64,000 nucleotides of DNA from Leclercia adecarboxylata (GTDB lineage Bacteria; Pseudomonadota; Gammaproteobacteria; Enterobacterales; Enterobacteriaceae): contig NZ_CP098325.1 in the NCBI RefSeq assembly GCF_023639785.1, forward strand, positions 4,464,001 through 4,528,000, written 5' to 3'. The notes below the pieces were generated by a model, which was not told the DNA's origin, did not search any database, and was given only the letters and a program-made list of their open reading frames with translations. The translations under genes and the position numbers were made by a program. Positions 1 through 8,428 of this stretch are shown piece by piece (position 1 is the first letter of the stretch; each line of letters begins with the position of its first letter).

Positions 1-255
1 GCGATCGAGGTTATGTGTGAAGATCAGATTCCCGTCCAGATCGTGCACGCGGGCACCGTTGGAGGTGATCATGTAGGATTTGATCTCCAGATTATCGCGG
101 ATCTGGCCCACATCGACGTGGTGGCGGCCGGTCGCGAAGACAAAGTTCACGCCACGGGCGGTCAGGAGTTTTAAGGTCTCTTTCGCGTAAGGCGATAAAG
201 TGTGGTCGGGAGAGAGCAGCGTGCCATCTAAATCAGACGCGACAACCTGGTACAT
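1..255 (-). CDS. yigL: HAD-family sugar/pyridoxal phosphatase YigL (3' part beyond the window)
   Basis: The first 85 codons of YigL, a cytosolic Cof-type HAD phosphatase known in E. coli to act on pyridoxal phosphate and sugar phosphates. The ATG is at 255-253. Residues 8-14 are DLDGTLL, the HAD motif I with nucleophile Asp8 and general acid Asp10. FATGRHH, near residue 41, fits the following Cof-type loop. The rest of the gene lies left of position 1. It follows pldB on the same strand after a 25-base gap, so the two probably share a transcript as in E. coli. Confidence 0.93.
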   Translation of the reverse strand, partial: MYQVVASDLDGTLLSPDHTLSPYAKETLKLLTARGVNFVFATGRHHVDVGQIRDNLEIKSYMITSNGARVHDLDGNLIFTHNLDR

Positions 256-280
256 AGAAAAATTTAACCTCTGGTGAATA

Positions 281-1273
281 TCAGTTATGCCTGCCGAAAA
301 AGTCGACGATGGCGTGGAGTGCGACTGAGCGCATGGCGTCCTTTTCGAAAAGGATCTCATGGTACGCGCCGTTTATGACCAGCGGTTTACCCCCTTCACA
401 AGGGTGTCCGGCTGCGGCTCGCAGTTCACAAAAGCGGTCGTGCATACGGTTATCCACCACCCGCTCCTCTTCAGCCTGAAGGATGAGCGCGGGCGTGTCG
501 TCCTGGCCGGCACCCGCCAGCACCTGTTCTCCTGCCAGGATTCCTTCGCGAACCCAGTGCCAGGTGGGGCCGCCAACGCGCAAGCGCGGTTCATCGGCAT
601 AGAAACGCAGGTTACGGCGATAACGCTGCTGGCTGTGGGTTAAGACGTTGATGGCAAAAGGCAAAGCCCGCCAGCGCCCTGTTCCGATGGCGTAGCTTTC
701 ACGAATGCGCTGATGGCCCTCAGCCCAGTCGAGAAGATGGCGCACCATCCAGTCCGGAAAACGTATCACAATGCCATACATCGGCGCGGTAAGCGCAATG
801 GCATCGCACTGGTGATCGTAGCGCTGCAAAAAGAGCGTAGAAATGGCGCCGCCCATGGAGTGCGCAAGAATATAGCGCTTGCGCCACGGACCGGGCTGCA
901 CTTCCTGTTGCCAGAATGCGGCCAGATCGTCGACGTAATCACTGAAGTTATCCACGTGGCCACGATGGGTATCCGGCAACATCCGACCGGAAAGTCCCTG
1001 CCCGCGATGGTCGATAATTAACACATCAAAACCCAGATGGAACAGGTCGTATGCCAGCTCGGCATATTTGATGTAACTTTCGATACGCCCGGGGCAAACG
1101 ACAATCACCCGGTCATTTTTTTCGTCACGGAAACGAACGAAGCGAACCGGGATATCCCCGACGCCCGTAAACTCATCTTCCTCGCGCTGTCGCCAGAAAT
1201 CGGTCAACGGCCCCATGGAGAAAGCAGCATATGCCTTTTCTCGTGTTTCCCAGTCCTTATTCTGCTGAAACAT
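281..1273 (-). CDS. pldB: Lysophospholipase L2
   Basis: PldB hydrolyses 2-acyl lysophospholipids at the inner membrane. The protein has 330 residues and an alpha/beta hydrolase fold. The nucleophile elbow AHSMGG puts the catalytic Ser at about residue 139, and the late GAYHE motif likely holds the catalytic His. The start at MFQQNKD (position 1273) matches the E. coli N terminus and has an AGGGG ribosome site about ten bases upstream. A longer in-frame extension to 1327 is not supported by homology. The gene is divergent from rhtB across 109 bases that must hold both promoters. Confidence 0.95.
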   Translation of the reverse strand: MFQQNKDWETREKAYAAFSMGPLTDFWRQREEDEFTGVGDIPVRFVRFRDEKNDRVIVVCPGRIESYIKYAELAYDLFHLGFDVLIIDHRGQGLSGRMLPDTHRGHVDNFSDYVDDLAAFWQQEVQPGPWRKRYILAHSMGGAISTLFLQRYDHQCDAIALTAPMYGIVIRFPDWMVRHLLDWAEGHQRIRESYAIGTGRWRALPFAINVLTHSQQRYRRNLRFYADEPRLRVGGPTWHWVREGILAGEQVLAGAGQDDTPALILQAEEERVVDNRMHDRFCELRAAAGHPCEGGKPLVINGAYHEILFEKDAMRSVALHAIVDFFGRHN

Positions 1274-1382
1274 CGGGATTACGCCCCTGTAAGCCAAGGA
1301 ATATCGTTTTTTTGTGACAGGTCGCAAAATGACTCAACATTAGCGTATTGTGGCATAAAAATAGACGATTCGGGAGCTTCAA

Positions 1383-2003
1383 ATGTCCTTCGAGTGGTGG
1401 TTCGCCTACCTGCTGACATCCATTATCCTCAGCCTTTCACCGGGTTCCGGGGCGATCAATACCATGACCACTGCCATGAATCACGGCTATCGCGGCGCAG
1501 CGGCGTCGATTGCCGGGTTGCAGACCGGGCTCGGTATCCACATTGTGCTGGTGGGCGTGGGGCTCGGCACGCTGTTCTCCCGTTCGGTGCTCGCCTTCGA
1601 AGTGCTGAAGTGGGCCGGGGCTGCCTATCTTATCTGGCTGGGGATCCAGCAGTGGCGCGCTGCCGGCGCCCTCGATTTGAATACCCTCGCCCAGACGCAA
1701 AGCCGGGGCAAGCTGTTTAAACGGGCAGTGTTTGTGAACCTGACCAACCCGAAAAGCATCGTCTTTCTTGCCGCCCTGTTTCCGCAGTTTATCGTCCCGC
1801 ACCAGCCGCAGATCGCGCAGTACGTGGTGCTTGGCGTGACGACCATCGTGGTGGATATCATTGTGATGATTGGCTATGCGACGCTGGCGACGCGGATTGC
1901 CGTATGGATTAAAGGGCCTCGCCAGATGAAGGCCCTGAATAAGGTATTTGGTTCGCTGTTTATGCTGGTGGGCGCGCTGCTGGCGTCAGCAAGACACGCT
2001 TAA
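1383..2003 (+). CDS. rhtB: Homoserine/homoserine lactone efflux protein RhtB
   Basis: A 206-residue inner-membrane exporter of the LysE/RhtB family. The hydrophobic N-terminal segment carries the family signature SPGSGAINT, and [10 protein letters not shown] lies in the middle of the protein. Length and sequence are almost the same as E. coli RhtB, which exports homoserine and homoserine lactone. It converges on the related rhtC: the two stop codons share the bases TTAA at 2000-2003, so there is no room for an intergenic terminator. The pair is an old inverted duplication of one transporter family. Confidence 0.95.
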   Translation: MSFEWWFAYLLTSIILSLSPGSGAINTMTTAMNHGYRGAAASIAGLQTGLGIHIVLVGVGLGTLFSRSVLAFEVLKWAGAAYLIWLGIQQWRAAGALDLNTLAQTQSRGKLFKRAVFVNLTNPKSIVFLAALFPQFIVPHQPQIAQYVVLGVTTIVVDIIVMIGYATLATRIAVWIKGPRQMKALNKVFGSLFMLVGALLASARHA

Positions 2004-2620
2004 CGCGACAGGATCAGGTGAATACCGAAGCCGGCGAACAGCGCGCCGGCTACGCCGTCAATCCACTTCGCCAGACGCTGATAACCGCGACGCATCGACG
2101 GCAGCGCAAACAGGCTTGCCACCACGGTGAACCAGGCGAAGGTCTCCAGCACGATCAGCAGGAAAATGCCCCAGCGCGCACCGGCGCCAACGTCTTCACC
2201 CACGAACAGTGAAAATACCGACCCGAAGTAGATAATCGCTTTTGGATTCGCGAGGTTAGTGAGCAGCCCTTTCACGAAGCTGCGCCCGCCAGCCGCCAGC
2301 TCCATCTTTGGCTCAGGCGCGTCGTTATCCTCTTTCCTGAATGCCCCACGCAGCATCTGGTAACCCATCCAGCACAGATACAGACCGCCGCCGACCATAA
2401 TGATGTTATGCAGCCAGGCCATCTTAGCGAGGATCAGGTTCAGGCCCAGCAGCGCCAGGGCAGCCCAGACCATGACACCAAGGGTAATACCCAGCACGCC
2501 CATCATCGCCTCTTTGCGCGAACGGCTCACTGCCGTTTGTGAAACGAAGAAAAAGTCGGGGCCAGGGCTCATCAGCGCCACGATATGCACCAGCGCTACG
2601 GTCAGAAACAGGGTTAACAT
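2000..2620 (-). CDS. rhtC: Threonine efflux protein RhtC
   Basis: A 206-residue LysE/RhtB-family exporter; the E. coli homologue exports threonine. The signature SPGPDFFFV is near the N terminus and [11 protein letters not shown] in the middle, with about six hydrophobic segments. The start at 2620 (MLTLFLTV) matches E. coli. An upstream in-frame Met at 2653 would add 11 residues not found in the family. The stop overlaps that of convergent rhtB. recQ lies upstream on the same strand, 61 bases away. Confidence 0.94.
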   Translation of the reverse strand: MLTLFLTVALVHIVALMSPGPDFFFVSQTAVSRSRKEAMMGVLGITLGVMVWAALALLGLNLILAKMAWLHNIIMVGGGLYLCWMGYQMLRGAFRKEDNDAPEPKMELAAGGRSFVKGLLTNLANPKAIIYFGSVFSLFVGEDVGAGARWGIFLLIVLETFAWFTVVASLFALPSMRRGYQRLAKWIDGVAGALFAGFGIHLILSR

Positions 2621-2681
2621 AATTAACTCGCGGGAGAATAGTTCAGGGAGCAATCATCCTGGCACTTTTTTGCCGGGCTGA

Positions 2682-4511
2682 CTACTCCTCATCATCTCCA
2701 TCCGCGTGGGAGCGAATAAGCGCCATAAACTCTTTACCAAAGCGCTCCAGTTTGCGTGTTCCAACGCCGTTGACGCTCAGCATTTCGCTGGCGCTAAGGG
2801 GCATCTGCTCGGCCATCTCAATCAGCGTGGCATCGTTGAACACCACATAAGGTGGGATGTTCTCTTCGTCGGCGATCGCTTTGCGCAGCTTACGCAGCTT
2901 GGCGAATAGCTTACGGTCATAGTTGCCACCGTAAGACTTCTGCATCACCCGTGGTTTCAGCGCCACCACGCGCGGTACGGCGAGCTGCAATTCGACCTCA
3001 CCGCGCAGCACCGGGCGGGCGGCTTCGGTGAGCTGCAGCGCCGAGTGCTGGGCAATATTCTGGGTAGCAAAACCGAGATGGATAAGCTGGCGGATCACGC
3101 TGACCCAGTGCTCGTGGCTCTGATCGCGGCCAATGCCGTAGACCGGCAGCTTGTCATGCCCCATCTCGCGGATACGCTGATTGTTGGCCCCGCGCAGTAC
3201 TTCGACCACGTAGCCCATCCCGAAGCGCTGATTAACGCGACCAATGGTGGAGAGCGCCTTACGCGCGTCCATCAGGCCGTCATACTGCTTCGGCGGATCG
3301 AGGCAGATATCGCAGTTGCCGCACGACTCCTGTCGCCCTTCGCCGAAGTAGTTCAGCAGCACCAGACGGCGGCAGGTTTGCGCTTCGGCAAACGCGCCCA
3401 TCGCGTTGAGCTTGTGGCGTTCGATATCCTGCAGCGCCCCCTGGGGCTTTTCTTCCAGGCAGCGACGCAGCCAGGCCATATCCGCCGGATCGTAAAACAG
3501 CATCGCCTCGGCGGGGAGGCCGTCACGTCCGGCACGGCCGGTCTCCTGGTAGTAGGATTCGATATTGCGCGGGATGTCGAAATGCACCACAAAGCGCACG
3601 TTCGGCTTGTTGATACCCATCCCAAAGGCAACGGTCGCCACCACGATCTGCAGGTCGTCGCGCTGGAATTTCTCCTGCACGTCGGCGCGAATGTGGTTTT
3701 CCAGCCCCGCATGATAGGCAGCGGCGCTGAACCCGCGGCTTTGCAGACGGGCGGCGGTGTCTTCGACCTTCGCCCGGCTGTTGCAGTAGATGATGCCGGA
3801 CTTACCGCGCTGCTCCTGCACGTAGCGTAAGAGCTGATCGAGCGGCTTGAACTTCTCCATCAGCATGTAGCGGATGTTCGGGCGGTCGAAGCTGCTGACC
3901 TGAATCAGCGGATCGTTGAGCCCCAGCAGACGCACGATATCCTGCCGGGTGGTATCGTCGGCGGTGGCGGTGAGGGCCATAAACGGCAGTTCGGGGAAAC
4001 GCTGTCGTAGCTGACCGAGCGCGGCATATTCCGGGCGGAAATCATGCCCCCACTGGGAAATACAGTGCGCTTCGTCCACCGCCAGCAGTACCGGGTTCCA
4101 GTGAGCCAGATGCTCGAGGAAGTTATCCAGCATCAGGCGTTCCGGGGCGATATACAGCAGCCGAACCTGCCCGGTACGGCACCCGGCCATCACCTCCTGC
4201 TGCTGCTCGCGGGTCTGGGTGGAGTTCAGACAGGCCGCCGCCACACCGTTTGCCAGCAGCTGGTCGACCTGGTCCTTCATCAGCGAGATAAGCGGTGAAA
4301 CCACCACCGTCAGGCCGTCAAGCACCAGCGCCGGAACCTGATAGCACAGCGATTTGCCGCCACCGGTCGGCATGACCACCAGACAGTCACGGCCCTTGAG
4401 GGCGGTGTTAATGATGGTTTCCTGGCCCGGGCGGAACTGGTGATAGCCAAAGGTTTCATGCAAAACCTGTTTAGCCAGCGACTCCTGATTAACGACTTCC
4501 GCCTGCACCAC
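2682..4511 (-). CDS. recQ: ATP-dependent DNA helicase RecQ
   Basis: A 609-residue 3'-5' SF2 helicase acting in RecF-pathway recombination and fork repair. Visible motifs are Walker A TGGGKS (49-54), DEAH box (146-149), the zinc-binding cysteines around 380-403 (CxxC within [10 protein letters not shown]) and a C-terminal HRDC domain from about 530. The start is GTG at 4511; the out-of-frame ATG two bases upstream cannot be used. Length equals E. coli RecQ. The terminator-like hairpin at 4539-4560 lies between recQ and pldA on the same strand, so recQ probably has its own promoter. Confidence 0.97.
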   Translation of the reverse strand: MVQAEVVNQESLAKQVLHETFGYHQFRPGQETIINTALKGRDCLVVMPTGGGKSLCYQVPALVLDGLTVVVSPLISLMKDQVDQLLANGVAAACLNSTQTREQQQEVMAGCRTGQVRLLYIAPERLMLDNFLEHLAHWNPVLLAVDEAHCISQWGHDFRPEYAALGQLRQRFPELPFMALTATADDTTRQDIVRLLGLNDPLIQVSSFDRPNIRYMLMEKFKPLDQLLRYVQEQRGKSGIIYCNSRAKVEDTAARLQSRGFSAAAYHAGLENHIRADVQEKFQRDDLQIVVATVAFGMGINKPNVRFVVHFDIPRNIESYYQETGRAGRDGLPAEAMLFYDPADMAWLRRCLEEKPQGALQDIERHKLNAMGAFAEAQTCRRLVLLNYFGEGRQESCGNCDICLDPPKQYDGLMDARKALSTIGRVNQRFGMGYVVEVLRGANNQRIREMGHDKLPVYGIGRDQSHEHWVSVIRQLIHLGFATQNIAQHSALQLTEAARPVLRGEVELQLAVPRVVALKPRVMQKSYGGNYDRKLFAKLRKLRKAIADEENIPPYVVFNDATLIEMAEQMPLSASEMLSVNGVGTRKLERFGKEFMALIRSHADGDDEE

Positions 4512-4529
4512 ATCAACCCCATTTGCCCG

Positions 4530-4560
4530 AAATAAAAACAGGCGCTATTTTCAGCGCCTG
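4530..4560 (-). terminator. Rho-independent terminator of pldA
   Basis: An eight-base-pair stem, CAGGCGCT paired with AGCGCCTG (arms 4539-4546 and 4553-4560), with a short loop. On the minus strand it is followed by a T-rich tract (4538-4530). It lies just after the pldA stop. Confidence 0.85.
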
Positions 4561-4602
4561 CGAGAGAAACTTCAACGTTTAAGACAAAAACATTCGAGGA
4601 GA

Positions 4603-5463
4603 CTAGAAAAGATCGTTCAGCATCACGCCCACACCCACGCGGGTCTGGTTGAAGTTATAGTCGATCAGGGATTCGCCATAGCCGCTGTAGACCTGGGTAT
4701 AGAGACGAACATGTTTGGTCAGCGGGTAGCTGACGCCCATCTCTGCGCCGCCATAGCCGGTGTTCCAGTTGTACTGCCCCTTCACGCTTAACACCGCCTC
4801 GCCCAGCTGATACCCCACCCGCAGCTGATAGTAGCCCATGTATTTGGTGATATCCGGGTTATCGTCAGTGTTACCCACTACGTACCAGGGCTTCACCTCG
4901 ACCATCCAGTTACCGTTCTGCGCCATCAGGCGGGTATAGAGACGGTTCCAGCTGCGTGAGGTAGGGTCGGAGCGACCGTTGGATTGATGGTTATAGCCAA
5001 ACTCCACGTCCCGCAGCGTCCAGCCCGCCAGCGAATAATCGGTGGCAAAGCCGAGGAACAGCTGGGGCTCATAGTTGGTCTCACGAAACGGCGAGGATTC
5101 ATCGCTGTTGGATAACTGCCACCAGGATCTCTGCGTATAGGAGCCACCCAGAATTGAATTCGGCCCCAGAATGCCGCGCCACAGCGGGAAGGCGAGGCTC
5201 AGCTGGAATTTCACCTCGTCTTTCTGCGAATCGTCGGCCCAGTCATAGGTCTTGATCGCCTCTTTGTTGAGGTCGCTGGTGGCGGTGTAGATCAGGTAAT
5301 TGCTGTCATAAGGATAGAGCGTGAAGGGATTATCGTGCTCCTCCAGCAGGTTCGCGATGATGCTGCCCCGCACGGCAGGCACCTCCTGCGTTGTCCCTTC
5401 CTGTGCAAATGCCGTAAAGGGCAGCGCAACCGCCGCCGTTAGCCCGGCCAGATATGTCCGCAT
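4603..5463 (-). CDS. pldA: Outer membrane phospholipase A
   Basis: PldA is a 12-strand outer-membrane barrel that hydrolyses phospholipids misplaced in the outer leaflet. The 286-residue product has a signal peptide of about 20 residues ending AFA before QEG. The active-site segment NHQSNGRSD places His159 and Ser161 (precursor numbering), with Asn173 in SRSWNRL; these correspond to the H-S-N triad of the E. coli enzyme. It ends in Phe (NDLF), as barrel proteins do for BAM recognition. The ATG at 5463 is preferred because an upstream extension to 5550 would put basic residues before the signal peptide. Confidence 0.96.
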   Translation of the reverse strand: MRTYLAGLTAAVALPFTAFAQEGTTQEVPAVRGSIIANLLEEHDNPFTLYPYDSNYLIYTATSDLNKEAIKTYDWADDSQKDEVKFQLSLAFPLWRGILGPNSILGGSYTQRSWWQLSNSDESSPFRETNYEPQLFLGFATDYSLAGWTLRDVEFGYNHQSNGRSDPTSRSWNRLYTRLMAQNGNWMVEVKPWYVVGNTDDNPDITKYMGYYQLRVGYQLGEAVLSVKGQYNWNTGYGGAEMGVSYPLTKHVRLYTQVYSGYGESLIDYNFNQTRVGVGVMLNDLF

Positions 5464-5621
5464 CGGTGATGCTCTCCTGCAAAAGCGTTTTAATGAAGAA
5501 TTATTTGGATCCCTTTTAACACATTTAATTATTAGTCGCTTCACCTGCACTCCGAATCTGGCAATTCACATTGCCGGGGCATAAAATCAACATTCTTTTA
5601 ACAATAAGGATGTGACGTGCT

Positions 5622-6089
5622 ATGTCTGCCACGCTTACTGCCGAAGAAGCGCTGAAGCTTGTCGGCGAGATTTTCGTCTACCACATGCCGTTCAACCGCG
5701 CGCTGGGGCTGGAACTGGAGCGCTACGAGAAAGATTTCGCCCAGCTTAGTTTTAACAACCAGCCGATGATGGTCGGCAACTGGGCGCAAAGCATTCTCCA
5801 TGGCGGAGTGATCGCTTCTGCCCTCGACGTGGCCGCTGGCCTGGTCTGCGTCGGCAGCACCCTGACCCGCCACGACACCATCAATGAAGATGAGCTGCGC
5901 CAGCGCCTGTCGCGGATGGGCACTATCGACCTGCGCGTTGACTATCTGCGCCCTGGCCGCGGAAATCGCTTTACCGCCAGCAGCAGCCTGCTGCGCGCGG
6001 GTAACAAAGTCGCCGTCGCCCGCGTGGAGCTGCATAACGAAGAGCAGGTCTATATCGCCAGCGCAACTGCCACTTATATGGTGGGTTGA
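5622..6089 (+). CDS. yigI: Hotdog-fold thioesterase YigI
   Basis: A 155-residue protein of the PaaI/YigI thioesterase family with the hotdog-fold pattern: [17 protein letters not shown] around residues 59-75 and a later strand [12 protein letters not shown]. Family members hydrolyse acyl-CoA; recent work on E. coli YigI points to medium/long-chain acyl-CoA as substrates, but I cannot show that from sequence. Divergent from pldA over 158 bases. The start matches E. coli. Confidence 0.88.
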   Translation: MSATLTAEEALKLVGEIFVYHMPFNRALGLELERYEKDFAQLSFNNQPMMVGNWAQSILHGGVIASALDVAAGLVCVGSTLTRHDTINEDELRQRLSRMGTIDLRVDYLRPGRGNRFTASSSLLRAGNKVAVARVELHNEEQVYIASATATYMVG

Positions 6090-6140
6090 GAAGGTAAAAT
6101 CGGGTAAAATTGCGTTACTTTTTTGTAACGGATTTTCCTG

Positions 6141-7037
6141 ATGGATGCTAAACAGACGCGGCAGGGGGTTTTACTCGCGCTTGCCGCTTATTTTATTTGG
6201 GGTATCGCGCCCGCGTACTTCAAGCTGATTCACTACGTCCCCGCCGACGAAATTCTTACCCACCGCGTGATCTGGTCGTTTTTCTTTATGGTGGCGCTGA
6301 TGAGCGTGAGCCGTCAGTGGTCAGGGGTTAAAACGCTCCTGAAAACGCCGAAAAAGATTCTCTTACTGGCGCTGTCCGCCGTGCTGATTGGTGGCAACTG
6401 GCTGCTGTTCATCTGGGCGGTAAACAACCAGCATATGCTGGAGGCGAGCCTCGGCTACTTCATTAACCCGCTGGTGAATATCGTGCTGGGGATGCTGTTC
6501 CTCGGCGAGCGCTTTCGCCGGATGCAGTGGCTGGCGGTGATCCTCGCCCTCTGCGGCGTGCTGGTGCAGCTGTGGACCTTCGGCTCGCTGCCGATCATCG
6601 CCCTGGGGCTGGCGTTCAGCTTTGCCTTCTATGGCCTGGTGCGTAAGAAAATCGCCGTGGAAGCCCAAACCGGGATGCTGTTTGAAACCCTGTGGCTGCT
6701 GCCGGTGGCGGCGATTTACCTGTTCGGCATCGCCGACAGCAGCACCAGCCATATGGGCAGTAACCCGTGGACGCTGAACGTGATGCTGATGGCGGCCGGT
6801 GTGGTCACCACCATCCCGCTGCTCTGCTTTACCGGGGCGGCGACGCGTTTGCGCCTGTCAACGCTGGGCTTCTTCCAGTACATCGGCCCGACGCTGATGT
6901 TCCTGCTGGCGGTGCTGTTCTACGGCGAAGTGCCGGGAGCGGACAAGATGGTGACGTTTGGGTTTATCTGGGTCGCGCTGGCGGTGTTTGTTGCGGATGC
7001 GATCTATACCCAGCGCAGGACGCGCAAAGGGCTTTGA
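6141..7037 (+). CDS. rarD: EamA-family transporter RarD
   Basis: A 298-residue integral membrane protein with ten predicted helices in two EamA (DMT superfamily) repeats. Near-identical in length to E. coli RarD, historically linked to chloramphenicol resistance; the real substrate is uncertain. It follows yigI after 51 bases, which hold a small hairpin (CGTTAC 6113-6118 with GTAACG 6125-6130). It converges on corA across a REP element. E. coli K-12 has yigG and yigF between rarD and corA; they are absent here. Confidence 0.93.
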   Translation: MDAKQTRQGVLLALAAYFIWGIAPAYFKLIHYVPADEILTHRVIWSFFFMVALMSVSRQWSGVKTLLKTPKKILLLALSAVLIGGNWLLFIWAVNNQHMLEASLGYFINPLVNIVLGMLFLGERFRRMQWLAVILALCGVLVQLWTFGSLPIIALGLAFSFAFYGLVRKKIAVEAQTGMLFETLWLLPVAAIYLFGIADSSTSHMGSNPWTLNVMLMAAGVVTTIPLLCFTGAATRLRLSTLGFFQYIGPTLMFLLAVLFYGEVPGADKMVTFGFIWVALAVFVADAIYTQRRTRKGL

Positions 7038-7040
7038 TTT

Positions 7041-7120
7041 TTGCCGGATGCGCTTCGCTTATCCGGCCTACGGGGTCGTGCCTTTGTAGGCCCGGTAAGC
7101 GTTAGCGCCACCGGGCAAAA
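7041..7120. repeat. REP/BIME element between rarD and corA
   Basis: Two inverted REP units. The left unit, GCCGGATGCGCTTCGCTTAT, continues CCGGC; the right unit, GCCCGGTAAGCGTTAGCGCC, continues ACCGGGC. The CTACGGG linker and GTAGGCCCGG are typical of enterobacterial BIMEs. It sits between the convergent rarD and corA genes, where REPs usually stabilise mRNA 3' ends or bind gyrase or IHF. A related copy lies at 14514-14595. Confidence 0.9.
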
Positions 7121-7123
7121 CCG

Positions 7124-8074
7124 TCACAGCCAGTTACGGCGCTTAAAGTAGAGATACGGCGCCAGTCCCGCGAGCACCATAAAGACGATCGCCCCAGGGT
7201 AGCCAAAACTCCATTTAAGCTCTGGCATAAACTCAAAGTTCATCCCGTAGCTGGATGCCACAAGCGTAGGCGGCAGGAACACCACCGAGACCACCGAGAA
7301 GATCTTGATGATGCGGTTCTGCTCGATGTTGATAAAGCCCATCGCCGCCTGCATCAGGAAGTTTACCTTCTGGAACAGGGATTCGTTGTGCGGCAGCAGG
7401 GATTCGATATCGCGCAGGATCTCACGCGCCTGCTCCAGCTGACCACCCGGCAGACGCGCCTTGCGCACCAGGAAGTTCAGCGCGCGCTGGGTATCCATCA
7501 GGCACAGTCGCACTTTCCAGCCGATATCTTCCAGCTCCGCCAGCGTTGACAGCGCTTCGTCGTACTCATCGCCCTGGTGCCCTTCCATGATCACCCGGCT
7601 CAGCTCTTCCAGATCGCTGTAGATGTTTTCAATCTCATCCGCCAGCTGTTCGATTTTGGTTTCAAACAGGTCAAGCAGCAGCTCGTAGGCGTTACCGTCC
7701 ACCATCGCCTGGTTACGGGCGCGCATACGGTAGAGACGGAACGCAGGCAGCTCACGCTCGCGCAGGGTAAACAGGCGGCCATCGCGGATGGTGAATGCAA
7801 CGGTAGAGTTACCGGCGTGATCCTCGGCATCTTCAAAGAAGAAGAAGGAGTGGATGTGCAGGCCGTCTTCGTCTTCAAAGAAACGGGCGGATGCTTCGAT
7901 GTCTTCCAGTTCCGGGCGGGTTGCCAGGCTTTGTCCGAGCTCAGATTGTACGCGCAGGCGTTCGTCGTCATCCGGCTCGACCAGATCCACCCATACGGCA
8001 TCAATGAGGGGTTGTGACTCTTCAGCTTCAAGCCGAATCAGTCGGTTTTTTTCCAGTTGAAATGCGCTCAGCAT
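7124..8074 (-). CDS. corA: Magnesium/cobalt transport channel CorA
   Basis: CorA is the main constitutive Mg2+ channel, a homopentamer in the inner membrane. The 316-residue product has a long acidic and helical cytoplasmic domain, two C-terminal membrane helices and the signature YGMNF between them, ending in the basic KRRNWL. The start at 8074 (MLSAFQLE) equals E. coli. Upstream in-frame codons to 8122 belong to the leader. A conserved leader ORF lies in the 5' region (8223-8366), which in Salmonella controls Rho-dependent termination before corA. Confidence 0.97.
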   Translation of the reverse strand: MLSAFQLEKNRLIRLEAEESQPLIDAVWVDLVEPDDDERLRVQSELGQSLATRPELEDIEASARFFEDEDGLHIHSFFFFEDAEDHAGNSTVAFTIRDGRLFTLRERELPAFRLYRMRARNQAMVDGNAYELLLDLFETKIEQLADEIENIYSDLEELSRVIMEGHQGDEYDEALSTLAELEDIGWKVRLCLMDTQRALNFLVRKARLPGGQLEQAREILRDIESLLPHNESLFQKVNFLMQAAMGFINIEQNRIIKIFSVVSVVFLPPTLVASSYGMNFEFMPELKWSFGYPGAIVFMVLAGLAPYLYFKRRNWL

Positions 8075-8222
8075 GACCGGGACTCCCAATGCAAAAAATA
8101 TCGGACAGTTCGGTGGGCACACAGAAACAATTTGGGTTTCAGACCATTAAACAGCCTGACTCAGCGCGACGGGAATAATTGTCGCTGACAACCACTAAGG
8201 CCATCAGCGTGAGGAGATAGCC

Positions 8223-8366
8223 TTAGGAGTTGTTCCTGAATGACAGGGAATTGAGCCAGTATCTACTGGGTGTGTCCAAGGCGAATGTCCTCTTAGCGTA
8301 ATCGTGCGCGCATGTTACGCCAGCAGTAACGGCGGCGTCAACTCGCAACGGAACGCTGAAGAACAT
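8223..8366 (-). CDS. corL: Putative corA leader peptide (CorL-like)
   Basis: A 47-residue ORF starting MFFSVPLRVDA in the corA 5' leader. The ATG at 8366 follows a good ribosome site (GAAGGG about eight bases upstream), and the stop is 148 bases before the corA start. In Salmonella, translation of a short ORF called corL in this position controls Rho access to the corA leader and so couples corA expression to Mg2+. Position, signal and strand fit that role. I assign the name by position, not by remembered sequence. It also lies downstream of uvrD, so some transcripts may read through. Confidence 0.6.
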   Translation of the reverse strand: MFFSVPLRVDAAVTAGVTCAHDYAKRTFALDTPSRYWLNSLSFRNNS

Positions 8367-8428
8367 TAAATGCCCTTCAACGTATAAGCATGGCAGCTTA
8401 TTAAAAAATAGTGATATTTTTCGGAAAG

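Noticed and set aside
1274..1327. Longer N termini for pldB, and likewise rhtC, pldA, corA, uvrD, yigA, wzyE, rep, trxA and ilvE
   Set aside because: The extensions run into promoters, operators or neighbouring genes and are absent from homologues; the shorter starts match known proteins.
1037..1720. Plus-strand open frame of 227 codons across pldB and rhtB
   Set aside because: It overlaps two well-supported genes in other frames and resembles no known family; a shadow of GC-rich coding DNA.
3045..3830. Plus-strand open frame of 261 codons opposite recQ
   Set aside because: It lies wholly antisense to a conserved helicase; no ribosome site or family motif.
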